Below, piece after piece: positions 10,960 through 22,595 of a DNA stretch of 64,000 bases. The notes under the pieces are model-generated. The model had not been told where the DNA came from. It did no database searches and was given only the letters and a program-made list of their open reading frames with translations. Position 1 is the first letter of the stretch; each line of letters opens with the position of its first letter. The position numbers and the translations under genes are program-made. Origin of the DNA: Perognathus longimembris pacificus (Eukaryota; Chordata; Mammalia; Rodentia; Heteromyidae); contig NC_063167.1 in assembly GCF_023159225.1 (NCBI RefSeq), positions 9,641,734-9,705,733 on the forward strand. Direction: 5' to 3'.

Positions 10960-11740
10960 GGCAGTTTGGGTATCAGAGTCAGGCCAGGAGTCAGGCAACC
11001 TGACACCGGAGGATGACGGCATCGTGTCCACGTCAATGTTGGTTCAGAATCTTGTCCTGGGCTGCTGATGAGAAGACGGCTTGTGGTGTGTGACTCAGGG
11101 CAGGGTCTTGCTGAGCTGGCCAGCCTGGAGGAATGACCCCCCTAAAGTCAAGCATTCTCTCCATCCATGGAAGGGTTTGACCGGCACAGCTCCGTCTCCA
11201 GGAGTCAGGGCACAGCGGTTCCCCGATCTTTGCAGACCCTCCTGGAGGCGTGAGGTCCTGGACTCCCAGCTCCGTGCCCTCTGAGGTCTGCCCACCCCTC
11301 CCTCCGGAGGGGGCCGTCTGCTTGTCTGCTTTGCCTCTGCTTTGCATAGACGTCTGCTCCTGCTCACGCCACCGGTATGTCTTCCTTCTCGGACAGACCT
11401 GTATTTTCTGGCTCTCTGCACCCAGGGACTAGAATCTGCTAGCATTCTGACCTTAGGGTACTTCATGTTCACAAGCAATCACACTGAGGGAGTGACTCCA
11501 CCAATAAAGACTGGATTGAACCGGCGAGGGGAAGGCCCGGCCCCGCCAGGCTTCGCCCAGAACGGTGCCTGGGCCTTGCCTCCTGGCAAACCCAGTGTGG
11601 CGAGGTGCTGTGTGGGAGGGACAACACATGCTCAGCAGGCACGAGGCCCCGGGTTCGAGGTCCCACACAGCAAGATAAAGAGGGGGAAAAGAAAGAGAGA
11701 GGGAGAAAGAAAGGAATTGTGCAGGAAGGAAAAGTAAGAT
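10960..11740. other. Mostly non-repetitive intergenic segment without recognised gene
   Basis: Open frames of up to about 130 codons occur on both strands, but I see no splice-consistent exon, family motif or favoured frame. An ID-like fragment lies near 11610-11670. A short frame around 11490 reads VTPPIKT, which is too little to assign. Confidence 0.5.
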
Positions 11741-11744
11741 GGAG

Positions 11745-11990
11745 CCAGGCACCAGTGGCTCATACCCGTAATCCTAGCAACTCAGGAGGCTGACATCTGA
11801 GGATCGCAGTTCAAACCCAGGCTAGGCAGGAAAAGTCCGTGAAACGCTTATCTCCAATGAGCCACCAGAAAGCCGGAAGTGATGTCACGGCTCAGAGTAG
11901 TAGAGCGCCAGCCTTGAGGGAAAAGAGCTCAGGGACAGCACCCAAGCCCAGAAGGTCAAGCCCATGACCACCACCAACACCAACAACAAA
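11745..11990 (+). repeat. Composite B1-headed SINE
   Basis: gccaggcaccagtggctcat head, then the shared right half (cggctcagagtagtagagcg). Confidence 0.75.
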
Positions 11991-12087
11991 AAGCAGGATG
12001 GAGGAAGGATGGTAGGATGGTACACACCACCTTACAGAGCTACCCTCTCCTTCCCAGCTTCCTGGGTGTCACTCAAATGGACATTCC

Positions 12088-12300
12088 AGCTGGACACCAG
12101 TGGCTCCTGCCTGTAATCCCAGCTACTCAGGAGGCTGAGATCTGAGGATCACAGTTGGAAGCCAGCCTAAGCAGGAAGGTCTGCGAGACTCTCGTATCTC
12201 CAATAAACCACAGAAAAGCCAGAAGCGGAGGTGTGCCCCAAGTGGTCCAGTGCTACCCTGGAGCAGAAGAGCTCAGGGACAGGGCCCAGGACCTGGGATA
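12088..12300 (+). repeat. Composite B1-headed SINE
   Basis: gctggacaccagtggctcc head and gccagaagcggaggtg right half. Confidence 0.75.
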
Positions 12301-12883
12301 AGAAAGACACAGGGCAGGTCTCAGAGCTGATGTTTCTGTCAGACTAGGGAACAGATGAGGGGTGAGGGGACCAGGGTGGATGGGCGGGGGGGGGGGGTTG
12401 ATCCACGCATGGAAGATCATATCTTCATCTCACCCCACCACTCATTTGCTGTGTGACCCTGAGCAAGGTCCTGCCACTGTCTGGGGCTGAGGCTTCGTAT
12501 CCTGTCAGCAGCAGTGTGGATTCCTTCCCGCAGTGGGGGGGGGGGGGGGCTCGCTGAAGAAGTGGACAGGCCTCAGGGGCTGATTCCCACCCCCCCCCCA
12601 CGTCCTTCTGAAGCCTGGGGATGAGCAAGGTGTGGGTGGGAAGGGAGGCCGCAAGCCTCAGGCTGGGGGTTCTGTGCTGGAGGAGACTTGGTGCCTTTTT
12701 TGTTGTGTTTTAGGAGACAGGGCGGAGGGGGGACCTGACTTCATCCATTCTCTTGCTCCGGCCTCCCCAGTGCTGGGATTACAGGTGTGCACCACCACAC
12801 TCCACTGGACTGGGCTGCTGGTGCAGAAACCTCCAGGGGTGTCTCTTCCCTTCTGGGCCTCCGACACCATGCTCCCTGACCTT

Positions 12884-12884
<1 letters not shown>

Positions 12885-12934
<50 letters not shown>

Positions 12935-12960
12935 TGTCTGTCTGTCTGTCTGTCTGTCTT
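12885..12960 (+). repeat. (TG)n followed by (TCTG)n microsatellite
   Basis: About 45 bases of TG dinucleotide run into repeated CTGT tetranucleotides. Confidence 0.95.
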
Positions 12961-13039
12961 CTCAGAGGGCTGAATCTTTTCAAGCTCCCTGGCCTAGAAT
13001 CCAGCCCCCACCCCCACCCAGGTGTGACTTTGAAGGAGC

Positions 13040-13215
13040 TGGGGCAGGGGCGGAGGAGACCAGGACTCTGATGCCAAGCTGGGTGACCTTGGGCCAGGTG
13101 CGTGACCTCTCTGAACCCCCTTATCACCTCTGTACGACCACAGTGAGTACCCCGCCTGCCTGGCAGGTTGGTGGGAGAAAGCAGTGTGCCTGACTCCTAC
13201 TAAAAGCTCAATGAA
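13040..13215 (+). repeat. MIR element
   Basis: gctgggtgaccttgggccagg, ctctctgaaccccc and a terminal ctcaatgaatg follow the MIR consensus order. Confidence 0.65.
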
Positions 13216-13254
13216 TGGGGTTGCTATAATTACTTCTCACGGGTGGGGGTGGGT

Positions 13255-13700
13255 CAGGCTTATATTTAGCCTGGAAAGGGGCGGGGCACCCTGAGACAAA
13301 GCAGGGTGGGGAGGGTGGAGCCCACAAAAGACCAGTGGCTCCCCTCCCCCCTCCTCGCTCCCCCCTGCCCCCGGGGGGCACGGGGTCACCTTGGTTGGAG
13401 AGGCAGCTAGAGACTCCATTAGACTGGATGGACCCCAGTCCCTGGCACCTGCTAGCTTGTCCCACGGGCCAGGTGGCTGGGCCCCGGGGTGGGAGGGGCT
13501 CCATCCCCTCCCCCCATCCTGGGACTGGCTTTGCTGGGGTCTGGCCACCAAGGTGAACCTGACCTTGAATGAGGGGTAAGGAGGGGGAGGGGCTGCTCTG
13601 GCTCCTCCCCCCAAGCCCAGCAAGGAGAATGAGTGTTGGGGCTGCAAATAGCCCAGTGGAATGAGTGAGTCACCCAGGCTGGAAATACTGCACCCTCCCC
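13255..13700. promoter_or_regulatory. Candidate muscle/heart enhancer downstream of HSPB7
   Basis: This non-repeat, GC-rich block contains a perfect MEF2 site TTATATTTAG (13260-13269), a perfect ERR-type element TGACCTTGAA (13560-13569, reading TTCAAGGTCA on minus), an AP-1-like TGAGTCAC near 13665, TEAD-like GGAATG and several CACCTG/CAGCTG E-boxes. HSPB7 is a heart and muscle gene whose proposed 3' end lies about 0.9 kb away. Enhancer function is inference from motif clustering. Confidence 0.4.
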
Positions 13701-14214
13701 TCTGCTTCTCTGACCTCAGCCCCTGCCCTGTGCTTCACTGGGGAATGCCTGGCACTCTGATGTCGAGTGCCTGGAGGGTGCGGGGGTCACTCAGAGAGTT
13801 CCCCCAACTTTTCTGAGTCAGCCAGCACCCCACCATGCCCCTGGTTCTACACCCTGGGTCCAGCTGGCTGAGCCTGAGGCTGTGTGACTTTGACTCAGTT
13901 ACTCAGCCTCTCTGGGTCTTAGAGCCCCCCACGCTGGCACCAGGCTTCAGGAAAGGATGTGAAGGGCTGGGCTGGAGCTCAGCAGTGGAGCACTTGACCA
14001 GCCAGGCCACACATCCCATACCCAGTACTGGAAAACGAAAAGACAGGACCCATGTACCCCCTCCCCTGACACAGGGTTGGGGGGCGGCACCCCGCACAGC
14101 AGACACCGCGCCTGTGGTCCTGGCTGCTCAGGAGGCTGAGACCTGAGGATCACAGTTGGAAGCCGGCCCGGGCAGAAAGTCCTGAGACACAGCTCCGATT
14201 GAGTAAGCAGGGGC

Positions 14215-14404
14215 TTGGCTGGGAATGTGGCCTGGTGGTAGCACGCTTGCCTAGCGTGCATGAAGCCCTGGGTTCCACTCCTCATCCTCAGCACCACATA
14301 GACAGGAAAGGCCAGAAGTGATGCTGTGGCTCCAGTGGCAGAGGGCTAGCCTTGAGCAAAAACAAGCCAGGGACAGCGCCCAACCTGAGTTCAAGCCCCA
14401 GTGC

Positions 14405-14430
<26 letters not shown>
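14215..14430 (+). repeat. IDL-Geo-type SINE ending in (CT)n(CA)n
   Basis: ggctgggaatgtggcctgg head and gatgctgtggctccagtggc right half, followed by a CT then CA microsatellite in place of a poly(A) tail. Confidence 0.8.
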
Positions 14431-14439
<9 letters not shown>

Positions 14440-14635
14440 GAGGAGGAAAGGCCCAAAGAGGGTCAGGGTTCGCTGGAAGGTTCTGGAACCACTGCAGGTA
14501 GCAGGTGGGTTTCCAGAGCCAGAGGAGACCACACATTTTACTAGACCTCAAGTCACGCAAGTCTACTCTGTTCCCAGCTCTACCCCAGGCATGACAATGG
14601 CAGGCTGAGCGCCCCGCAAGTCTGTGATACAGTCC

Positions 14636-14641
14636 TTTATT
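14636..14641 (-). other. HSPB7: Candidate HSPB7 polyadenylation signal (AATAAA)
   Basis: The minus strand reads CAATAAAGGACTG here, the first strong AATAAA seen downstream of the HSPB7 stop codon. It would give a 3' UTR of about 1.4 kb. A GATAAA variant near 15480 is a weaker, nearer alternative. Confidence 0.5.
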
Positions 14642-15162
14642 GAATAAGGGGTACAGTTACCGTGCCCTGACCTCCCATGGCGCCCACCTGTCCCCCACGG
14701 CCCCCAAGGTCAGGAGTCAGGCCACCCTATAGCACATTGGCTCCCGGGACTCCGATGCTGGCTCAGCCACTTGTCCTGGGGGCCCCCAGCTGTGAGCCAC
14801 CCCTCCCCGCCGGCTGTCTCCCCATGGAGAGTCACGCTCCAGGCTCCAGGGTTCAGGCTGATGGGGTCCCACCCTGGATTGGGGGCCAGAGGGCGCTGGG
14901 GGTGAGCTCTCCTCCCCAGCAGGGGGGACGTGGGCAGGCACATGGCCCCAGCAGGGTGGGAGGAGGGAGCACTCAGTGCGGAGGGGAGCACTGAGAACAG
15001 CTGAGACATGTGGGGTTCAGAGCTGACCCTCGGGGAGAAGCTGGGCATGGGACAGGGGACAGCTCAGAGACTCAGTGTCCTACCGAGGAGAAGGCAGACA
15101 TTAATCCTGACTCTAGAATATTCTGAACTTGGTTTCAACTAATGGTAATGCCAAGTATTTGG

Positions 15163-15164
<2 letters not shown>

Positions 15165-15207
<43 letters not shown>
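15165..15207 (+). repeat. (GT)n microsatellite in the putative HSPB7 3' UTR
   Basis: About 20 GT repeats without interruption. Confidence 0.95.
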
Positions 15208-15208
<1 letters not shown>

Positions 15209-16057
15209 GCTCACACCCCCCGTAGATTCATAAATGAAGAAGTGAGGATAGACAGAAACTGCCCAGAGAAAGTTGCAAGAAGCTGGGCTCCAACCTGGAG
15301 GTCCCCCAAGCATTGCGCATGTCTTTGTCCCACTTTGGGGTGGGGGGCGTCCTGTCTGCAGAAGGAGCAGCCCCAGGGGTCCAGGCTCTGCTGGGGGGAG
15401 GAGGGGCAGCCCCCTCGCCCTGGCCTCACGGGGAGGCACTGGCAGGTGGAGGAGGAGGAGGAAGGCCGCAGTCCACACCGTTTATCATGAGGCTCTATGC
15501 ATCAAACCCCATCGGTGGTACAGGTGCCTTGAGCCTGCCCTGGCACAGCTGGCCGGCGGGGGCGGGGGGTGGTGGGCAGCCTGCCAGCTGGTGTGGGGCT
15601 TGGAGAGTGGCAGAGGAGCCCTGCCTCACTGGGCCCCCTGGGGAGGCCCCTTCCTCACTGTCCACTGAGCCCGGGGACCCCCCCCCCGTCCCCAGTGCCC
15701 CTGCCCCTGGCCTGCAGAGACACCACAGATAGGAGGATTTGTCTGTCTGTCCTGCAGATCGTTTGCCCAGCCCCACCCCTCCCCATTCTCCTCCTTGCCC
15801 CCCTTCTCTGGGAACCTCTCTGTCCCCACCTCAGCCACTCTGATCTGAATTGTCGGAGACCACATCTGGAATCTGGAGGGTCGTGAGGGACACAAGAGGG
15901 TCCATGGGCTGCACTCGTTTGTGGGGGGCCAGCCCACCTGGGACCTGGGGGTGTAAGGGGCTGGAGCCTGAGCTGAGATGTCCTGGGGGCTGGAGCTGCG
16001 GCTGGCAGCTCATTCGTGGAGGAGGTGGGGTTGGGGGCGGGGCGGGGGGGGAGGCCC

Positions 16058-17985
16058 TCAGATTTTTATCTCTGTCCGGAAGACCTGCTGGACGTGCTCT
16101 GTGTGCGGGTGCCGCCGGGCCCGGATGGTGAGGCTCCCGTCCTCCCCCAGGGCTGAGGTCACCGAGGTGGGGTCCACGTCCTCCGGCAGCTGGCACTTGT
16201 GGGCGAAGGTGTTCATGACCGTGCCGTCGGCAGCCAGCTGGGTGAGGGGGGGGGGGGCAGGTCAGGGCAGGCTGCCCAGGAAAGCCGCGGCCTCCCCATC
16301 CTGGCTCCACAGAGGGGTCCTCCGTCGGGTGCAGAGGGGTCATGGAGAGGAGGGGGAGCCAGGGGTGAGGCCAATGTGGGAACTTCAGAGGAGCTAGCAG
16401 GACCTCCTGGGGTCCCGGGGTCCTGGTGGGGGGGTGGTCTGTGCTGTCAGGCAGAGGCCAGGAAGCTGGGGTTCCTTGAGCAATGTGGGGGGGGGAGGCC
16501 TGCCTGCCTGGCTGGATTCCCAGACTCGCTGGGTGTCTGAGGCCAGGCCTCCGCCCTCCCCGCCGCTCAGCCAGCACATAGCGTCCGTCCCCCGCGTCTG
16601 GCTGGCTGCGTCACTCGAGGGTGGCGAGGCTGGCACGTGCCACCACAGTCCCCAGGCCCCGGGCAGGGCTTCTGCGGAGTGCAGGGCGGGAAGCCGGGCC
16701 CTGGGGAGCCCGGAGGCTTTGGCAGACCTCCTGGGAGACACAGGTGGCCCTGCGGCCTGAGTGGCTTCTCTGTCCTGTGGGCCACGCCTTCCCCTGGGAC
16801 CCAGGCCTCCTTGCCCTGGGGGGGTGGGGCTTAGACTTAGAGCCTCAGCCCAGGTCAGAGGGGCAATGGGGTCTGGGCCTCTGGCTCTGGGATGGAGAGG
16901 ACCGGAGGTGTGGCATGATGGATGGCCCTCCCCGAGGTGAGCACCTCCTTTCCTCCCTCCCTACCCCTCAGCCTAACACGGCCACATGGCTCCTCTTGTG
17001 TCTCGGTCCCCTCTGCCCATGCACCTCCCCCTTACCCCCTCAGCTTCTTAGGGCCCCTCCCTGTAAATGGAAGCTTTAGGGTAGAGAGCGGCCTATAGGG
17101 GAGCCCCTGACTCCTTGGGGACCACTCCTTCCGTGTGCCCTGGGGGACTTTGGATGGAGAAGGGACACTGGGACCGCAGGAGGTCCAGGCCAAGGGGCTA
17201 GACTAGGCAGATGTCCGGAGGCAGGGGGAGGGGGCGGGGGGGGGGAAGGGGGGTACGCTCACCTTCTCAGCCCGCACCTCAATGTGGTTGTTGGAGGTGG
17301 TGACGATGATGTCCTCGGGAGAGAAGTCTCTTACATCCACTGCAAACTCATAGGCGTCCCCCAGGGTCTTGATGTTGCCTGGCCCCCCGGTGCGGGCTGC
17401 GGAGAGGACCCCCATGAGCCAGGCACCCCACCGCTAGAACCCAGCTCTCCGTCCCTCTCTGGGAACAGGGTCTGGCCCCCAGGTCACCTGCCCTCAGCTG
17501 CCCTCCACAGCCCCTCCCGAGGTGTGCAGCCTGCCCGCGCCCCGACAGCGGGGGGCCTCAGGCGGCACCCACCTTGTGTCTGCTAGGGCAGTGCTCATTC
17601 TGCATCACCCCCACCTGCAGGCCCAGGGGCGCCGCCACCCCTCCGTTCCAGCCAGCTCTCCGGGCACTGGGCGATGCAGCACCTCTTGCTGGCAGTTGGA
17701 CAGTTACAGCATGGGTTGTTTTTTTTTGGGGGGGGGGGCGGAATAGAGATCCCCACCTGTGCCTCTCCCCTCCCCCCCAGAGCCCCAGCACTTGCCTGGG
17801 AAGGCCAGGGGCTCCGAGTGGGGCCGGATGAAGCTGCCGAAGTCCTCCGAGAACAAGCTTAAAGCCTTCTCCATGGGGGGGTCCTGGGCGGGGAGGGCTC
17901 GGGAGGCCGAAGAGGAGGAGGAAGAGGAGGACGAGGAGTGGAAGCTTCGCTCCGCTCGGAAGGAGGAGGAGGTCCGGTGGCTCAT
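16058..17985 (-). CDS. HSPB7: HSPB7, small heat shock protein beta-7 (cvHSP)
   Basis: Three coding exons on the minus strand: 17796-17985, 17263-17396 and 16058-16237. They join in frame (190+134+180 bases) into 167 codons plus stop; the human protein has 170. The N-terminus [15 protein letters not shown], followed by a ten-Ser tract, is diagnostic of HSPB7, and the alpha-crystallin core ([15 protein letters not shown], then [10 protein letters not shown]) spans exons 2 and 3. The protein ends RTEIKI. HSPB7 is an ATP-independent chaperone of heart and skeletal muscle, associated with sarcomeric filamin C and with suppressing aggregation. Exons 2 and 3 have ordinary GT donors and AG acceptors, but the exon 1 donor reads G|GCAAGT, a GC-AG intron. 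Compared with human, the Ser tract is a few residues shorter. Confidence 0.97.
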
Positions 17986-18087
17986 TCACGGGCAGTGCAG
18001 GGCCCGGGGCAGGCGGGCAGGGGCAGGAGAGAAGAAATGTGTGGGTACAGCCCGCGGGGTAGCGTGCTGGGCCCCGGCTGCCCGCGC

Positions 18088-18093
18088 TTTATA
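18088..18093 (-). promoter_or_regulatory. HSPB7: HSPB7 TATA box
   Basis: The minus strand reads CTTATAAAG about 105 bases upstream of the HSPB7 start codon. This places transcription start near 18060 and gives a short leader of about 75 bases. Confidence 0.75.
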
Positions 18094-18137
18094 AGGCCCG
18101 CCGGCGCTGGGCTCGGGGCCAGCCTCTTGTCTCCTAG

Positions 18138-18147
18138 CTAAATTTAG
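18138..18147. promoter_or_regulatory. HSPB7: MEF2 site in the HSPB7 promoter
   Basis: CTAAATTTAG is a perfect palindromic match to the MEF2 consensus YTAWWWWTAR. It lies about 45 bases upstream of the TATA box, as expected for a muscle-specific promoter. Confidence 0.7.
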
Positions 18148-19269
18148 GCCTCTTCATGGCCCAGAGGGGGCTGGAAATCTTCTCCGGAGAAGTGGCCTCG
18201 CTGATAGTCAGACTCACGCAGGCCGAGCTGGAGGGCTGAGCTCACCCCTGGCATTCCGGCCCCAAGGGCCTTCAAACCCTGCCGGATAGGGGGTGGGTCT
18301 GCTGTCCTGCCACTCGGGGTCCCACGCCTGTGCGAGGACTTGGACGTCTCCATGTTTCACTCATCAGCCTGGGGGCTCTCCAGGGATCCTGGTTCTCCAG
18401 GATGTGAGCCGCCCCCCCTCCCACCTCTGGCAGGTGTTGGGGCGGGCGGGGGTGGGGGTGGGGGCTTAGGCCCAGACACAGGGGATAGATAATTTGGAGA
18501 TTGTCCTTACAGGTCTAGGAGGGTTTTGTTCCCAGCCACAGTCGGCTTGACTTTAAATGCCCGGGAGATGCCAGGCCTGGACTGTGGTTGGGGGATTGTA
18601 AAGGTAACTCTGGATTTCTGGGGTACCTCGGGGCACCAGCTCCCTAGTTCAAGCTTTCCAGCACCCCATCCTCTGATCCCCAATAGGAAGGAAGTATAAG
18701 CCCCACCTTATGGACTGGGAGCTATCTAGCCTCCCAGGAAGGGAGGGGCTGGACCGGTGTAAGAGGCAGAGCTGGAGATCGAATCCAGATGTGTCCAACC
18801 CCAAGCCTTTCATTTATTTATTATTTTTTTTTAACAGTACTGGAGATTGAACTCAGGACCTTGCTCATGCTAAACAAGCACTTTACTGCATGAACCACGC
18901 CCTCAGCGTTTTCGTCTGTATTTTCTTTTGCCTGAGCATATTTAATATTTTCATTTTAACAAGATGTACCCGGGGGGGGGGGATAGGATAAAGGGGGGGG
19001 GGACACACCTGAAACGGAGGTTGGAAGGGGGAGCAAATACAGTCACTATATTTTTACATTATGTAAAAAATCAACTACAAAACTTGTGGGTAGGGATGGG
19101 ATGGGAAAGATGGTGGGTTTTTTTTTTTGTGTTTTTTTTTTTAATTGAGATAGTCTCACTAGCTCATTTTCCCCAGGCTGGCCTGGAACTCACAACCCGC
19201 CCGCCTCTGTCTCCCATGCAGCTGGGGTCACAGGCAGGTACTGCCACAGTCCAATACGCCTTTTTCTTG

Positions 19270-19520
19270 ACTTGTTTTGTCTGCATGTGCTGGTTCTGGG
19301 CTTGCACTCAGGGCCTGAGCATGGTCCGTGAGCTTGTTTTGCTCAGGGCTAGCACGCTACCCCTTGTGTCACACTTTCACTTCCAGCTTTTCGCTGGCTA
19401 ATTGGATATAAGAGTCTCACTGACTTTCCTGCCCAAGCTGGCTTCAAACCACGATCCTCAGATCTCAGCCTCCTGAGTAGCTAGGATGACAGGTGTGAGC
19501 CACTGTTCCCAATGTCCTCT
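19270..19520 (-). repeat. Composite B1-headed SINE, minus orientation
   Basis: gggcttgcactcagggcctg, then gctaattggatataagagtc, then gctaggatgacaggtgtgagc. Confidence 0.75.
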
Positions 19521-20544
19521 TTTACTTTTATTTTTACCGTACATATATAGAGACAGCTCGGCCTAGGTGACATTAAGAAGCCCCTCTCTACCTACCACAT
19601 TGCTCATCAGAGCCACGATAGATGTCACACTTCATCAGGGAGGGTCAGGAGACCGGGCAAGGCCCTTTGGGGAAATAGGCTGGCTGTTGGTCTATCCTGG
19701 TGTCAGTGTGGGGCACAGTGCTCTCCCTTCCTGCCCTCAGAACAACAAACTCCCTTTTCACACAGAGGCTCCCAAGACCTGTGGAGAACCGGAAGTACTG
19801 GCTGACAGTGCTTCCTGTGTTCTGAGGTTTCTCTGTGGTGTCTCCTTTCCCTTGAGCAAGGGGTCATGTTTCTTTCCATTAGACTGGGGGCTCCGACAGA
19901 AGGGGCCTGTGTCTTCCTTCTTGCTCATGCAGAGGCCAGCCTGGAGCTGCATCTCTGGGGGGAGGGCTCCCCATATGGTGTGGTGGGGGACCGGACAAGG
20001 CACTGGGTGGCTGAGGGCTGGGGTGGTGGCAGGAAGGGTAGAGTTCACAAGGGTGGGCCTGTGTCATTTACCCTGCCCCAGGGGAGTGCGGGCAGGGCTG
20101 GGGGAAGTCACCAGCCCAGAGATGTGATGGAAAGTGGTGGGGCCAGGCGTGGGGGTTCTGGAGCTGCCTGTCCACCAGAGGGAACCGGGAGCCAGTGGCT
20201 AAATGCAGACACGCTGTCATGGTGCTGAGGACCTGAGTCACTGCTCCTGGATGTGGGATCCCTTACCCACCCCCGCTGTCCCTCCCTCTCCCCCCTCTCC
20301 CCCCTCTCCCTCCCCAAGGAGTCATCCACACAAATACTGAATCCTCTGGCTTGCAGGCCAGCAGAACCCGAAAGGTCATTGAGGTCATTCCCCTGAGTCC
20401 AGCGTACCAGAAGAGCAATTACACGGATTTCCACGCAGGGGGCATGGGACATCAGCAGGCTTTCCACAGACGCAACACAGCTCCCCAAGATCCTAACGGA
20501 GAATTAGTAACGATTTCAAGTATTTATTATTAGTGTGTGTGTGT

Positions 20545-20775
20545 GTGTGTGTCAGTCCTGGGCTTGGGCACCCTCCCGTAGCTTTTTCTATTACGGTGGC
20601 CTGGTACTCTTATCACTTGACCCACAGCTCTACTTCTGGGTGTTTTGTTTTGTTTTGTTTGGTGGTTAATTGGAAATAAGTGCCTCCTGGACTTTCCCTG
20701 CCCGGGCTGGCTTTGAACCTCCATCCTTTAGATTTCAGACTCCCAAACAGCTAGGGTTGCAGGTGTCAGCCCTGG
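20545..20775 (-). repeat. Composite B1-headed SINE, diverged
   Basis: cagtcctgggcttgggc, ggttaattggaaataag and agctagggttgcaggtg blocks occur in order. Confidence 0.65.
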
Positions 20776-21546
20776 GGAGCCTGGCATCCTATCGAGCATG
20801 CGGTCAGGACTCTTCTCCACCAGCCCCTGGCCATCCCAGAAGCCGGTCCCGAGCTTTTGCTGGAGGCAGGCACTGCTCTTGGGGACTTGGATGAATAAGG
20901 CAGAGGCAGGAGCCTGTCCTCAGGCTCTCCTCACGAGGAGGAAACTGAAATCCAGAGTGGGGAAGGAGTGGGCAGAGCTGCTCTGCTTTCAGAGCTGTCC
21001 CCACCCTCCCGGCCCTCCCCAGCCCTCCTCCGCTGCCAGGTGCCTGATGCAGAAGAGGGGAAACTCAGCTAGGGCGGTGCGCTGTGGCTCGTGGAGGAAT
21101 TCGCCCTGGGCACTGGCTGGCTCCTTGGCTGTCTGTCCTCTCCTCAAGCTTCCTGGTGGCCATGGGCCCGGGGAGTCTCGCAGACGTGCAGGGCCAGCTG
21201 TGGCGCTGGGTGGCAGCTGCCCAAACCTGAGACAAGTTTGGGATGTCAACAAAGCAGCCATTACCTGTGTGTACACCCAACAGATCCCTGCGGTCAAAGC
21301 GAGAGTACATTTGGGTCTCGGGGCCCAAGAGCAGAGAAGCAAGCCTCAGCCCTGTCCATCAGGAACTATACACTCAATTCTGTGCTGAACAGAGACAGCA
21401 CAGGGCCCCAGGTTTGAACCCAAGTGGCTTTCAGGAAGAGGAAATAGATCTGTCCCAAATCTCATGCCCAAGTCTTCTGAAAGTTGAATCAGGGAAACAC
21501 CCTCAATTTCCTACCTAAGCTATCCCCGTTGCTAAAGCCGCAGGAG

Positions 21547-21758
21547 GGGCTGGGGATATGGCCTGGTGGCAAAAGTGCTTTCCTCTTATACATGAAGCCC
21601 TGGGTTCAATTCCCCAGCACCACATACACAGAAAATGGCGCTGTGGCTCAAGTGGTAGAGTGCTAGCCTTGAGCAAAAAGAAGCCAGGGACAGTGCTCAG
21701 GCCCTGAGTCCAAGGCCCAGAAATGGCTAAATAAATAAATAAATAAATAAAAATAAAT
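21547..21758 (+). repeat. IDL-Geo-type SINE with (TAAA)n tail
   Basis: Complete dimer ending in repeated AAAT units. aaagccgcagga and aaagccacagga flank it. Confidence 0.85.
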
Positions 21759-22374
21759 AAAGCCACAGGAGCCAGAGGAGTTTCCATGAAGGGAAATTGC
21801 ATTGTGTGGGGCAGAGGTCAGCTTTTGCTGTGCAACCTTGGGTGAGAGACTGCGTCTCTCTGACTTTCCGTTCATCATCTGCAAAACGATGACACTACCC
21901 AGACTCAACTGAGTGACGGGTCTGTGGATCTGGGCACTTGGCTAGCGCACGTGCACGTGCGTGCGTGCACACACATGCACACGCACACACACACACACAC
22001 ACCACCAACTTCAGGAGGTCTGGGTCTCTATCCTCTGATGGGGGTGACAGGAGATCTGTGACATTTACCCAGAAGCCCCCGTCCAAGCAGCAGCGGCTGG
22101 GATGCTGGGCTTTGAGAGACAGTTTGCTGGGGGTGGAAGGGGGACAGACACAAAGTTTATCCAAGTTCCCCAGCAGGCCCTTTCTCCCTCCCCAGCCCCG
22201 AACAGGATGGAACTCTCAAAGCAAAACCGTGACTCTTTGAGTCAAGGAAACCAGGAGTGGAGTCCTGCCTCAATCCCTGAGCCTCTCAGACTTGGTTTGC
22301 TTTTGTTGTTTGAGACCAAGCCTTGATGCATTTCTTTTTCTTTGTTTTCTTTCTTTCTTTCTTTTTTCTTTTTT

Positions 22375-22595
22375 GTTGGTCATGGGGCTTGAACTCTGGG
22401 TGTTTTATCCCTGAGCTCTTCAGCTCAAGACTAGCGCTCTACCCCTTGAGCGACAGCGCCACTTCCGGTTTTCTGGTGGTTCGTCGGAGATAAGAGTCTC
22501 ATGGACTTTCCTGCCCGGGCTGGCTTTGAACTGTGATCCTCAGATCTCAGCCTCTGGAGTAGCTAGGATGACAGGCGGGAGCCACCAGCGCCCGG
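22375..22595 (-). repeat. Composite B1-headed SINE, minus orientation
   Basis: ggggcttgaactctgggtg, cggagataagagtctcatgg and gctaggatgacaggcggg blocks. A short B1-like fragment follows to about 22690. Confidence 0.75.

Noticed and set aside
11490..11530. Short frame reading VTPPIKT that recalls a piece of SRARP
   Set aside because: Only about seven residues match a sequence recalled from memory; surrounding residues do not fit, so it is probably chance.
15831..16577. 248-codon minus-strand open frame
   Set aside because: It overlaps HSPB7 exon 3 in a different frame; the GC-rich composition keeps the frame open.
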